A stretch of DNA of 64,000 nucleotides. Source: an uncultured Bacteroidales bacterium (lineage in GTDB: Bacteria > Bacteroidota > Bacteroidia > Bacteroidales > UBA932). The position numbers were made by a program, and so were the translations under genes. Below are positions 32,551 to 40,754 of the stretch, in pieces (the first letter of the stretch is position 1; every line of letters begins with the position of its first letter). Location: contig CAMJBH010000004.1 of NCBI GenBank assembly GCA_946403855.1, positions 1 to 64,000 on the forward strand, read 5' to 3'. A model generated the notes under the pieces. The model had not been told where the DNA came from, ran no database searches, and saw only the letters and a program-made list of their open reading frames with translations.

Positions 32551-33392
32551 AACGAATCTATCCATGTTAGTATAAGATCGGAACGCCTTTGAAGGACTTC
32601 ATAATCAAGAGTTTCCGGCCCGTCGTCAGGCTTGTTGGTATTCATGGTGATACCGGAAGTAAACATCACGGCCTTGGCCCCTTTGCGCATGAAAGGAACC
32701 TGGTCAGAGGCTTTATTGTAAAAGTAATCCGTAAAAGCCTTGCTCCTGTAGTAGTCGTAATAGAGCCTCAGCCGGGGGCCGGCGTTAGCCTTCTCCAACT
32801 GCTTTTCATACTCCTTGCCGCCAAGGGCTATAAGGAAATCGGGACGGTACTTATTCGGAGGCGCCAGCGTACTGCCGATGGTGTCTAGGTTGACGGCCAT
32901 AGAAATCTTGTACGGCAGTGCCGCAAATTCGATGGCCCCTGCCATTCCGTCCGCATGCGAATCCAGAGCGACAAAGATAAGATTACGGCCAACTTTTGAT
33001 GCTCGTGCCGCCACATCGAGCAGTACTGCAACTCCGGAAGCGTTGCTGTCCGCCCCAGGATAAAGGGCTCCATCATATATGCCAAGCCCGTCGAAGTGGG
33101 CGCAGACCAGAGTATATTTTGAAGACTTGGGATTTCCGTTGCACACCACGTAAACATTCCTGCAGACGCCTTTCTCTGTCATAAAAGACTGTAGGCGCGG
33201 CACAAAACCGCTCTGCTGGAAACGCCGGTAAATAAATGCTGCCGCCTCCGCTCCCCCGCGGCTGCCGGGACGGCGCCCCTGCAGCAGAGAGTCGCTGAGA
33301 TGCTCCACGTCTTCTTTGATACCGGCGTTCAACTGTACGCTGGAAGCAAAGAACACCAAGAGCAGGGCAAATAATTTACAAATGCGTTTCAA
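32547..33392 (-). CDS. Exported M28-family zinc aminopeptidase
   Basis: 281 aa from a TTG start at 33392, which gives a normal signal peptide (KRICKLFALLLVFFASSVQL). Longer frames would read through the divergent promoter. Metal ligands of the M28 fold are visible in VCAHFDGLG, GADSNASGVAVLLDVA and VNLDTIGS. It is a compact form with no PA domain. It probably trims peptides in the periplasm and is translated together with the D-Ala-D-Ala dipeptidase. Confidence 0.88.
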   Translation of the reverse strand: MKRICKLFALLLVFFASSVQLNAGIKEDVEHLSDSLLQGRRPGSRGGAEAAAFIYRRFQQSGFVPRLQSFMTEKGVCRNVYVVCNGNPKSSKYTLVCAHFDGLGIYDGALYPGADSNASGVAVLLDVAARASKVGRNLIFVALDSHADGMAGAIEFAALPYKISMAVNLDTIGSTLAPPNKYRPDFLIALGGKEYEKQLEKANAGPRLRLYYDYYRSKAFTDYFYNKASDQVPFMRKGAKAVMFTSGITMNTNKPDDGPETLDYEVLQRRSDLILTWIDSL

Positions 33393-33410
33393 TTCGGCAC
33401 GATAAATGAT

Positions 33411-33418
33411 TATCTTTG
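33411..33418 (+). promoter_or_regulatory. -7 box of the TPR-protein gene
   Basis: TATCTTTG, 8 nt before the GTG at 33427. It directly abuts the opposite-strand box at 33419-33426. No -33 TTG is seen for this one. Confidence 0.55.
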
Positions 33419-33448
33419 CAAAAATAGTGAAAAAGTTTCTCCTCACAA
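33419..33448 (-). promoter_or_regulatory. Promoter of the M28 peptidase gene
   Basis: On the minus strand TTG (33448-33446) is followed after 19 bp by TATTTTTG (33426-33419), a full -33/-7 pair. Its -7 box touches the plus-strand -7 box end to end. Confidence 0.7.
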
Positions 33449-35469
33449 TAGCCATTCTGCTTTGCAGTGCCGCATCAGTCTTTGCCCAATACGACAAAGA
33501 CGTGTTCAACATGCGCGGACGCCTGGCTCTCCAGGACGGCAAATACACCCAGGCCATTGAACATTTCAATATCCTTGCCAGGCTCGACAGCACCGATTAC
33601 TGGTGCTTCTTTTTCAGGGGAATAGCTAAATACAACCTGGGCGATATACGAGGAGCGCAGAAAGACTTCAACACTTCCGTCCGGCTCAATCCTGTCTTCA
33701 CCAACGGCTATCACTACAGAGCCATAACCGAGAGCCGTACCGGGGATTACGACAAGGCTTTTGCAGACTTTGACAAGGCGATAAGTCTTCGTCCGGGTTT
33801 CAACGGACTGTACTACAGCCGGGGCGTCACCAACTTCCTGGCGCGCCGCTTTCCCGAGGCCGTGGACGACTTCAACCGCTACATCCGCAAAGAGCCCAAA
33901 GATCCTTCTGCCTATCTGAACAGGGGTGCCTCTTTCCTTTTCCTGGGCGATACGCTCAAGGCTATGGACGACTATAACAAGGCCATCAAGCTGGACCGCT
34001 TCGAGCCTGAATGCTACATAAGAAGGGGGCGCGTCTATGCTGCACAAGAGAAGTTCCCTGCGGCTCTTGCCGACATGTCGAAGGCTATCGAGCTGGACAG
34101 CACCAATACCCTTGCATACTTCAACAGGGCCCTGCTCTACTACGAACTCCACGACTACAACTCCGCGATGCGCGACCTCAACCGTGTACTCAAGGACGAG
34201 CCGGGCAACGCCCTGACATTATACAACAGGTCGCTGCTTTATGCACAGGTGGGAGAGCTCGGCAGCGCGCTGGAGGACATGGACAGGGTAATCAATATCA
34301 ACCCGCGCAATGTCCTGGCATACTACAACAGGGCTGCGTTCTTCATGGAGATGGGACGCTGGCGCGATGCGCTTGCCGACTACAACCGGGCCATCGAACT
34401 GTACCCCGACTTTGCAAAGGCATACCTCAATCGCTCCTACGTTGAGAACATGCTCGGCATGACCAAAGAGTCCAAGGCAGACTACAAGACCGCGCAGCGT
34501 AAGGTCGGCGAGTACCGTGCAAAGAACGCTTCCGGCGCCGCTTCGTTTGCGGACACCACCAAGAAATACGACTCTCTGCTTGCGCTGGATGCCGATTTCG
34601 CCAAAAAAGACTTCAACGACGAACTCATCCAGCACCGCGACATAGACATACGTCTCAAACCGCTGTACAAGTTCCACCTGACGTCCAAGCGCGAAGACCG
34701 CAACCTGGCTCTCAGCAGCCGCTACGAGAACCCTCTCATCGATCACTTCATCGACATAGTGCCGGTGCCTGTAGTGGTGTCCAACAGCGACAGTCTCAGC
34801 ACCTTAAGGCTCGTGCGTTCGCTTACTTCCGTCTTGTCCGGAGACGGCAGCGACGGTGCCGGGAGGGTCAACCTGAGCCCTTCGGAAACTTATTTCCTCA
34901 TGGGTATTTACGACGTGCAGCAGAAGAACTACACAAGTGCCTTGAACTACTTCGATAAAGCGGTATCTGCAGCAGGAAGCACAGACGAGAAAGACAGGTA
35001 CTCCCGCTACTACAAAGCATTCTACCTCATGAACCGCGGCGTCCTAAGAGCGGAGATGATTGAATTCATTGCATCTCTTGAGGGTAATGTGCAGACATTA
35101 TCCATGGATGACCAGGGTGCCACAAGGGCCAGGGTGAGCGACAGGGTCGCCCGCAGCTACGACTATTCCGAGGCTATAGAAGATATGCAGGCCGCTACCG
35201 AAATAGTGCCTGACATTCCATATCTGTACTTCAATCTCGGCAATCTGTACTGTCTGGACGGCGAGATGGTCAACGCCATCGACGGTTATTCCAGGGCCAT
35301 CACCCTGTATCCCCTGATGGGAGACGCATACTTCAACCGCGGCCTCGTGCTTATCTACTTAAAGGACAAGGAGAAAGGCTGCATAGACCTGTCGCGTGCC
35401 GGCGAACTCGGCGTTAAAGACGCCTATAGCGTGATAGATAAATACTGCACTTCCGATGAGCAGAATTAA
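33427..35469 (+). CDS. Large exported TPR-repeat protein
   Basis: 680 aa from the GTG at 33427, which gives the signal peptide MKKFLLTIAILLCSAASVFAQ. The ATG at 33406 lies inside the promoter region and is rejected. About ten tandem 34-residue TPR units run from residue 25 to about 345 with the usual A-x-x-D-F/Y-N/D-K-A-I pattern. A charged, non-TPR middle section (about 350-480) follows, then three more TPRs (YFLMGIYDVQQKNYTSALNY; YFNLGNLYCLDGEMVNAIDG; AYFNRGLVLIYLKDKEKG). It is likely a periplasmic scaffold. It overlaps the next gene by 14 bp. Confidence 0.88.
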   Translation: MKKFLLTIAILLCSAASVFAQYDKDVFNMRGRLALQDGKYTQAIEHFNILARLDSTDYWCFFFRGIAKYNLGDIRGAQKDFNTSVRLNPVFTNGYHYRAITESRTGDYDKAFADFDKAISLRPGFNGLYYSRGVTNFLARRFPEAVDDFNRYIRKEPKDPSAYLNRGASFLFLGDTLKAMDDYNKAIKLDRFEPECYIRRGRVYAAQEKFPAALADMSKAIELDSTNTLAYFNRALLYYELHDYNSAMRDLNRVLKDEPGNALTLYNRSLLYAQVGELGSALEDMDRVININPRNVLAYYNRAAFFMEMGRWRDALADYNRAIELYPDFAKAYLNRSYVENMLGMTKESKADYKTAQRKVGEYRAKNASGAASFADTTKKYDSLLALDADFAKKDFNDELIQHRDIDIRLKPLYKFHLTSKREDRNLALSSRYENPLIDHFIDIVPVPVVVSNSDSLSTLRLVRSLTSVLSGDGSDGAGRVNLSPSETYFLMGIYDVQQKNYTSALNYFDKAVSAAGSTDEKDRYSRYYKAFYLMNRGVLRAEMIEFIASLEGNVQTLSMDDQGATRARVSDRVARSYDYSEAIEDMQAATEIVPDIPYLYFNLGNLYCLDGEMVNAIDGYSRAITLYPLMGDAYFNRGLVLIYLKDKEKGCIDLSRAGELGVKDAYSVIDKYCTSDEQN

Positions 35470-36268
35470 GTTTAAGTCTTTTTCGTCCGGAAGCTGCGGC
35501 AACTGCTATTTCATAGGAATTTTCCCTGAAGAAGGCCACAGGTGTGAAGCCGGGGTGCTGATAGATGCAGGGGTGAGTCCCCGAAGGATAAAAAAAGAGA
35601 TGCAGAGCGACGGCTTATGCTTCGACGATTTCAGCGCCGTGCTTGTGACCCACGACCACATGGACCATATCCGTTCGCTTGGCTCTTTCTGCAAACATAT
35701 TAGCAAGCCTGTATGGGCTACAGAGGTGTTACACAGGGCACTGTGCCGACACAGTATGACCAGGTACCAGATAAACGATTACCGCATGGAGCTCAGGCCT
35801 TCGGCATGGAACGACGTGGTGCCGGGAAGGATCAGCGCGAGGTATTTCGTTGTGCCGCACGACGCCACTGAGACTGTCGGATATGCCATACTGCTTGATT
35901 CCTACAAGTTTGTGATAATGACAGACATAGGCAGGATGACAGACGAGGCTTTGAACTGGGCGAGGCAGGCCGACACCGTTGTGATAGAAAGCAACTACGA
36001 CCCCGAAATGCTGCGTCTGGGGCCTTATCCTCCAGACCTGCAGAAAAGGATTCGGAACGGCCACGGGCACCTCTCCAACCCCGAATGCGCCGAGGCCATA
36101 CGTGCATTCAACCACGAAGGCCTGCAGCACATTTTCCTCTGCCACCTCAGCGAGCACAACAACACCCCGGATCTGGCCTACAAGGAAAGTCTCCCCTACG
36201 CCGGCAGCGCCTCCCTCGCTCCGCTCCCCCGCCAAACCGCCTCCCCGCTCATCACGCTGGCGTACTAG
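35456..36268 (+). CDS. MBL-fold metallo-hydrolase (YycJ/WalJ-like)
   Basis: 270 aa, cytoplasmic. The start region FKSFSSGSCGNCYFI, the metal motif VTHDHMDHI, the Asp ligand in LIDAGVS and FVIMTDIG, and the late ligand in IFLCHLSEHNNTPDLA fit the YycJ-like branch of metallo-beta-lactamase-fold hydrolases. Related proteins act as nucleases or phosphodiesterases linked to cell-wall signalling; the substrate here is unknown. Its start codon lies inside the end of the TPR gene, so translation is coupled. It is the last ordinary gene before the AT-rich island. Confidence 0.88.
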   Translation: MSRIKFKSFSSGSCGNCYFIGIFPEEGHRCEAGVLIDAGVSPRRIKKEMQSDGLCFDDFSAVLVTHDHMDHIRSLGSFCKHISKPVWATEVLHRALCRHSMTRYQINDYRMELRPSAWNDVVPGRISARYFVVPHDATETVGYAILLDSYKFVIMTDIGRMTDEALNWARQADTVVIESNYDPEMLRLGPYPPDLQKRIRNGHGHLSNPECAEAIRAFNHEGLQHIFLCHLSEHNNTPDLAYKESLPYAGSASLAPLPRQTASPLITLAY

Positions 36269-36330
36269 CGCATTATTTGTAAAGGGTATCTCACATAAGA
36301 ACAAAAATATAGCGCCAATTGGCAATGTTG

Positions 36331-36458
36331 AAATAATAATTTGCTATAGTTACCAGACTACGGCCTTCGGCCTATCCCTCCCGCCGCAAGCGGCGGGCCC
36401 CTCCCACTCACGGCTGCGTGGGCGCAGACGGTCCGGAAACTATAGCAAATTATTTTTT
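36331..36458 (+). repeat. Structured repeat, copy A
   Basis: Perfect 17-bp outer arms (36335-36351 and 36438-36454, AATAATTTGCTATAGTT and its complement), with weaker extra pairing inside and outside. Between them are three hairpins: GGCC-TTC-GGCC (36362-36372), CCCGCCGC-AA-GCGGCGGG (36380-36397) and CCCAC-TCACGGCTGC-GTGGG (36403-36422), joined by CCCT-containing linkers. The right arm is followed by TTTTTTAAC, so on the plus strand the whole could also end transcription after the MBL gene, whose stop is 62 bp upstream. It matches copy B in hairpin order, linkers and loop sequence. No gene lies in 36269-36463. Confidence 0.8.
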
Positions 36459-36463
36459 AACTA

Positions 36464-37372
36464 TCACTTAACATTGAATAGGCTCATATACAAATCATCG
36501 TATTTTTCAAATTCTACTGGGACTATACCAACTGTTCGGAGGAACTGTAACGTATTACACCTAATCTTTTTGCTATGTTTAGAATCTTTGTCAGCATTAG
36601 CGTAAAGATACCAGCCAAGGATTTTGTTTACTCCACCTTTTGAGACTATATGAGCCTTTGTTAGAAGCAACCACCTAATAAGGAACTCTGCTTCATCTAG
36701 ACAAAGCCCTATAATACACAGTTTATAGTTAAAAAAGGGAGCGAGCAACGATTCTGCTTTACCTTGCCTTACGTCCTGTATCGGCTTAGAAAGACGAGTG
36801 CACAATTTTACATAATCTATAAGGCCGAAACGAACCGTCTCTTTGTCTCCTGAATATCCGTTCAAATGCCAAATACCATATCCATCATTCGAACTCTGAA
36901 GATCCTTCGTGCTCCAACACTTGTAAATGGTCTTAATGCTCTTATGGTGCCCCTTACCATGAGCGTTATCATTATCAAAGGATCTTTCTTTTGAGCCTTC
37001 TTTATGGAGAAATGAATCAATATTTGTTGTGAGCACAGGACAGTTTAATTCTTCGAGCTCGTTATTAAACTCTGCATATCGTCCAAAATCAACCTCTGGC
37101 TGGCTATTGATTAGCTCGATAGCCTTATCTCTTATCATCTTTTCTCCATACTGTATTACTAAGGCACTATATTGCTCAGTAGGTAAAAGGGATTCGATAT
37201 CCTCATACGGATAACGCTGTTCCACAGCAATCTGTTTCATTAGCTCTCTCCAATCCTTGGCTTTACCGAACTGATTATTTACACCATTACCTAAAAGAAA
37301 GCAAACATTCTTCTGTGCAATATCTTGATTAATACTGCATACTGATTCATCTAGATTACTATGCGCATTCAT
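36464..37372 (-). CDS. SIR2-family protein, possible defence gene
   Basis: 302 aa, no signal peptide. SIR2-type NAD-binding elements are recognisable in altered form: FLLGNGVNNQFG near residue 25 (equivalent of G-A-G-x-S), PVLTTNIDSFLHKEG (T-T-N-x-D), IWHLNGYSGD (H-x-H/N-G) and LCIIGLCLDEAEFLIRWLLL near the C-terminus (I-I-G-x-S-x-x-D). SIR2-like proteins of this kind often deplete NAD during phage infection, but usually with a partner gene; none is evident here. The gene is AT-rich compared with its surroundings and lies inside the island between repeat copies A and B. The defence role is inference. Confidence 0.72.
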   Translation of the reverse strand: MNAHSNLDESVCSINQDIAQKNVCFLLGNGVNNQFGKAKDWRELMKQIAVEQRYPYEDIESLLPTEQYSALVIQYGEKMIRDKAIELINSQPEVDFGRYAEFNNELEELNCPVLTTNIDSFLHKEGSKERSFDNDNAHGKGHHKSIKTIYKCWSTKDLQSSNDGYGIWHLNGYSGDKETVRFGLIDYVKLCTRLSKPIQDVRQGKAESLLAPFFNYKLCIIGLCLDEAEFLIRWLLLTKAHIVSKGGVNKILGWYLYANADKDSKHSKKIRCNTLQFLRTVGIVPVEFEKYDDLYMSLFNVK

Positions 37373-37454
37373 TCTATCTTATAACTATTAACACTATCAA
37401 TAGAGTTTCGTCCATGACTGGAAGGTTTGATGCTGACCGCAGTCACTGTCTGCC

Positions 37455-37486
37455 GGATGGCTGGCCCGCAAAGGGCCCGGCCGTCC
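37455..37486. other. GC-rich hairpin between the SIR2 and FISUMP genes
   Basis: GGATGGCTGGCCC pairs with GGGCCCGGCCGTCC around a GCAAA loop, with one mismatch and one bulge, followed by TTTATT on the plus strand. Both neighbouring genes are on the minus strand, so it does not act as a usual terminator for them. Nothing else is seen in 37373-37548. Confidence 0.4.
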
Positions 37487-37548
37487 TTTATTGCTCACAA
37501 TAACCGGCTGCACCTCGAAATAATGCAAGAGCTTTCACGTTTGCACGA

Positions 37549-39816
37549 TTATTCTGTGACAGGACGGACTGAGTGCCCCTCATAGCGAAAATGATAGCTT
37601 ACATACCTATAATCGCCGCTGTGATATGCCGACGCCGCTTGTAAAGTGAAGTAGAGAGAGGAAGACCAATAATAGCCATTGGAGCTATAATAGTTGCCGT
37701 CGTAGCAGTAGCCAGCCCAAGGAAGGAAAATTGACTTATCATTGTATCCAACCTTCTTACTTGTTACGATCTTTCCCCATACACCATTGACACACATAGA
37801 AGTCCAGGTACAATTCTCAAAGAGTTCTTTCCACTCTTCTTTCGTTGGCATTCGCCAGGAGCCACCCCAATTCACATGAGCCGCGTCATCCTCTGGGTCA
37901 AGGATAGTCTTTCTATCTACAGTTCCATAACTTGATTGGGTTACATACTTAGAGAAAGGGCCATAATTATCTGTACCCAGTTCATATTTATAAGTTGACC
38001 AGCTATATATGGATTTTGGATGTGTCTCGCCCCAAGCAAAGTAATCACCGTACTCCTCGTACTTACTTGCTCCGACGTTCATAGTAGCCCATTTAAGGCC
38101 AGAGGGAAGACCAAGATCTACATACTCAAATCCATCTATGGTTGGATTTTTTTCGACAATCACATTGCATGACGCACTCGCACCGCTTGACCCATAAACC
38201 GTGATTGTGGCCGAGCCCAGTCCTACGGCAAAGACAAGGCCATTTTCATCCACTGTAGCGACTGATTTATCACTCGAAGCCCAGTAAACGTCTTTTGTGG
38301 CATTCGAAGGGCTGAATGTCGCAGTAAGTTGCTCACTAGCCAAAGGGTACAGCGAAAGCAACTTCTTATTTAAGGCTATTGATGTCACTGGTATAAACTC
38401 GCCATAGACGGGACGGACAGAGAATGCGTCGGTACGGGTCTCGCGGTACCTATAAAGAAAGCTGGATTCGAAATGGACGCGGTACGCGAAGTACGGGTCG
38501 TCCGGATAAAGGGACGAAGACCAGTAAGCGCCGCAGGACCCCACATCTTTAAACCGGTAGCCCCCCGCGGCGGGAAGAAATATGCTGTTGCCGTTAGGGC
38601 CTGTTACCATTCTTCCGTTCACCCCATTCTGGGATGTCCAGGTCCAGGTGCAACTGTTTCTCAACTCTGTCCACTCGGCATCGGTAGGCATTCGCCAGAT
38701 ACCGCCCCAATTTACGTGGGCAGCGTCATCTTCGGGGTCAAGGACGGTCTTGTTATCAATAGTACCGTAAGAACTGCTGGTGTTGTATTTGGTCAGAGTA
38801 CTGGATGAACCATTACACCACTTATAATTCGACCAACTGTATTTATCTTTAGGCTCAGTTTCGCCCCAAGCGAAGTAATCGCCGTATTCTTCGGGTTTGC
38901 TTGCACCAACGTTGAAAGTAGCCCACTTGACACTGAGGCCTAAATCCACCCACTCAGGCTCAACTGTTACCGTGCTCTCCCAATCTGAGACTGTAGAGTC
39001 AACGTTCTTCAGCACTCCGAAAACTGACCGCTTAATTGCCTGAGTCTTCTGTGTTACGACTGAACCTCTCATATCAGTGGTTTCAAAAGCCATAGTGAAA
39101 CCATTCTGCAGCGAAGCCGGAAGAAGTGATATATAATAGTACTTTCCTACCTTAAAGGCTCCATCGGGAGCATTGAGAGTCACTTCAGTCTTAGCATCAA
39201 TTACTTCCGCTATGTATGGCTTGCCGTCTGAATCAAATGAGACCTTGACCTTTCCTGCCAGGGGTTCACTGTTGTTTCCCTTGAATGTGACGGACGTTAT
39301 GTCGTTTCTGGAGACAAAGAATTTGATACCTCCGCATATATTCCAGAAAGCGAGGCTCAACGAACTTGACTTTGCGATCGTAGGAAATACATCATTCGAG
39401 AAGTTCCCTTCGACTGCTGTCTGCTGGTCCGGGATAACTGTAGTGACTGAGCTTCCATCGCAGGAATTATCCTCTGAATAAGGGTACACTGCCCAGAAGT
39501 CCTTGCCGGAACCTGACATCTGTACAGAGCCTTGAAGTTCTACGGTTTCAGCAATTGAAGTATTCATCGACACGAACTTGCTGCCGCCGTTGCTTCCGCT
39601 TCCATAGAAGATACTAACCTCCTCTGATGGGCTCCACCAGACGGAGCCATCATCAAGACGGAAAGATTTCGTGCCTGAAGAGAGTCCTTCGCGTGTTGCT
39701 GTCAAGACTATTTCTTTTTCAGGGAAAGAACTAGGCTCAGCATTCTCAATTATATCATTGCAAGCAATTGCAGAAACTGCCGCAAACACACTTAGAATAA
39801 GCTTTACTGTTTTCAT
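37549..39816 (-). CDS. Fimbrillin-like lipoprotein with two FISUMP domains and an Ig-like domain
   Basis: 755 aa from the ATG at 39816. Lipobox AIAC (Cys at about residue 18). Residues about 30-290 resemble the fimbrillin N-terminal domain (LTATREGLSSGTKSFRLDDG, WAVYPYS, SGSGKDF). Two FISUMP domains follow, about residues 295-475 and 565-755. Each starts with D-L-G-L-x-x-K-W-A-T-x-N-V-G-A-S, carries E-Y-G-D-Y-F-A-W-G-E-T, D-P-E-D-D-A-A-H-V-N-W-G-G and W-R-M-P-T, and ends S-V-R-P-V. Between them is a Big_2-like Ig domain (TSIALNKKLLSLYPLASEQL). The strong match between the two FISUMP copies shows internal duplication. It is probably surface-exposed and adhesive. Confidence 0.85.
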   Translation of the reverse strand: MKTVKLILSVFAAVSAIACNDIIENAEPSSFPEKEIVLTATREGLSSGTKSFRLDDGSVWWSPSEEVSIFYGSGSNGGSKFVSMNTSIAETVELQGSVQMSGSGKDFWAVYPYSEDNSCDGSSVTTVIPDQQTAVEGNFSNDVFPTIAKSSSLSLAFWNICGGIKFFVSRNDITSVTFKGNNSEPLAGKVKVSFDSDGKPYIAEVIDAKTEVTLNAPDGAFKVGKYYYISLLPASLQNGFTMAFETTDMRGSVVTQKTQAIKRSVFGVLKNVDSTVSDWESTVTVEPEWVDLGLSVKWATFNVGASKPEEYGDYFAWGETEPKDKYSWSNYKWCNGSSSTLTKYNTSSSYGTIDNKTVLDPEDDAAHVNWGGIWRMPTDAEWTELRNSCTWTWTSQNGVNGRMVTGPNGNSIFLPAAGGYRFKDVGSCGAYWSSSLYPDDPYFAYRVHFESSFLYRYRETRTDAFSVRPVYGEFIPVTSIALNKKLLSLYPLASEQLTATFSPSNATKDVYWASSDKSVATVDENGLVFAVGLGSATITVYGSSGASASCNVIVEKNPTIDGFEYVDLGLPSGLKWATMNVGASKYEEYGDYFAWGETHPKSIYSWSTYKYELGTDNYGPFSKYVTQSSYGTVDRKTILDPEDDAAHVNWGGSWRMPTKEEWKELFENCTWTSMCVNGVWGKIVTSKKVGYNDKSIFLPWAGYCYDGNYYSSNGYYWSSSLYFTLQAASAYHSGDYRYVSYHFRYEGHSVRPVTE

Positions 39817-39828
39817 GAGGTAGATCAA

Positions 39829-39954
39829 TTAAATAACCCAATCTTCATCCGTGGTTCCTTCAATGCCGCCTTCCACAGGGCTGGTGCATAACAACTCTTC
39901 CAAGTATGAGATATAAACAACAAATTTAGGTGACAGATATTGTTTCTTATTCAT
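39829..39954 (-). CDS. 41-residue peptide gene upstream of the FISUMP lipoprotein
   Basis: The ATG at 39954 gives a basic, hydrophobic first half (MNKKQYLSPKFVVYISYLEE), then LLCTSP, and an acidic end (EGTTDEDWVI). Its stop lies 12 bp before the lipoprotein start. Short peptides of this make-up (KKxYxSP start, LLC-S, acidic tail) are common next to surface-protein genes in Bacteroidales. No function is known to me. It may be co-translated with the lipoprotein. Confidence 0.55.
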   Translation of the reverse strand: MNKKQYLSPKFVVYISYLEELLCTSPVEGGIEGTTDEDWVI

Positions 39955-39974
39955 TGTATTAATTACTTTTATAA

Positions 39975-40460
39975 CTATCGTTCTACATTTATTGTATCTG
40001 ATATGCGCGCCAGTAATAATCTTTTGTTTTCTTCTTGTCCAAAACCATAACAATCATAGTCTTGTTCGACTTTTTCTATAGCCGCCAATAACACTTTGAG
40101 AATACTATAATTACCGTAATCACTGTCCCAACAGAAGTCGTTTTCATCGATCACACGATTAAACACTTCTGCTGCCCCTGTAATAATATCATCGTGATTA
40201 TACTCTTTCTGCTGATTCGGAGTATCTACGAGTCCTTGAGTTTGAGCCTCAACATACTTTTTAATGCTACTAACTGGTTCAATTACCACTGGCATAACAA
40301 GATAATACATATCCAGAGCTCCTAACTGGATGTATAACAAAAAAAAAGTGTGGAGCATTTCGTTTATCTGATTCGAGGCTCTGGTAAGCCCAAGCACAAA
40401 TAAGCGATACTCCACACCCGTATGGTAAAGTGCCAACGAATAGCACGTTATGCCATACAA
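39975..40460 (-). CDS. Unknown protein, start uncertain, possibly frame-disrupted
   Basis: The frame gives up to 161 aa. The last 110 residues (SSIKKYVEAQTQGLVD, DDIITGAAEVFNRVIDEND, EENKRLLLARISDTINVE) look like a genuine, mostly helical soluble protein. The start is unclear: TTG at 40460 or GTG at 40415 are candidates. A -7 box at 40571-40578 points instead to an ATG at 40542 in another frame, whose product (MKVFSLLSLIRNLVNFSKHK...) overlaps the first half. A run of nine T at about 40339-40347 lies in the overlap, so the gene may be frameshifted. No family recognised. Confidence 0.45.
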   Translation of the reverse strand: MYGITCYSLALYHTGVEYRLFVLGLTRASNQINEMLHTFFLLYIQLGALDMYYLVMPVVIEPVSSIKKYVEAQTQGLVDTPNQQKEYNHDDIITGAAEVFNRVIDENDFCWDSDYGNYSILKVLLAAIEKVEQDYDCYGFGQEENKRLLLARISDTINVER

Positions 40461-40570
40461 GGTGATGAATGTAATGCCTATCCTTGTGCTTTGAGAAATT
40501 TACCAGATTTCGAATCAAGGATAAAAGCGAAAACACTTTCATCAATATGTCACGTCCCGAAGGACAGTTG

Positions 40571-40578
40571 CAAATATA
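40571..40578 (-). promoter_or_regulatory. -7 box at the right end of the accessory island
   Basis: TATATTTG on the minus strand, 28 nt before the ATG at 40542; it could drive the unknown gene, the 41-aa peptide and the FISUMP lipoprotein. No -33 TTG. Apart from this box, repeat copy B and a small GTCC-CGAA-GGAC hairpin (40551-40564), I see nothing in 40546-40875. Confidence 0.5.
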
Positions 40579-40754
40579 GTAATTATTTGGATTTTCACCA
40601 TTATTCGGTAACGTATATACCCTAAATCAGCCTCCTGCAGCATCTAGTGGCGCATACCCCCTTATCGAATATAGGGTTTAAAGCAACATACGGCCCTCGT
40701 TGGTCATTGATGACGTATCCATTACCGAGATGCACCTTTACCCAGTTAAATCTA

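Noticed and set aside
36200..36268. C-rich stretch at the end of the MBL-fold gene that recalls the repeat core (TCGCTCCGC then C-runs)
   Set aside because: It does not fold into the three-hairpin order and lacks outer arms, and the encoded C-terminus is normal for the family.
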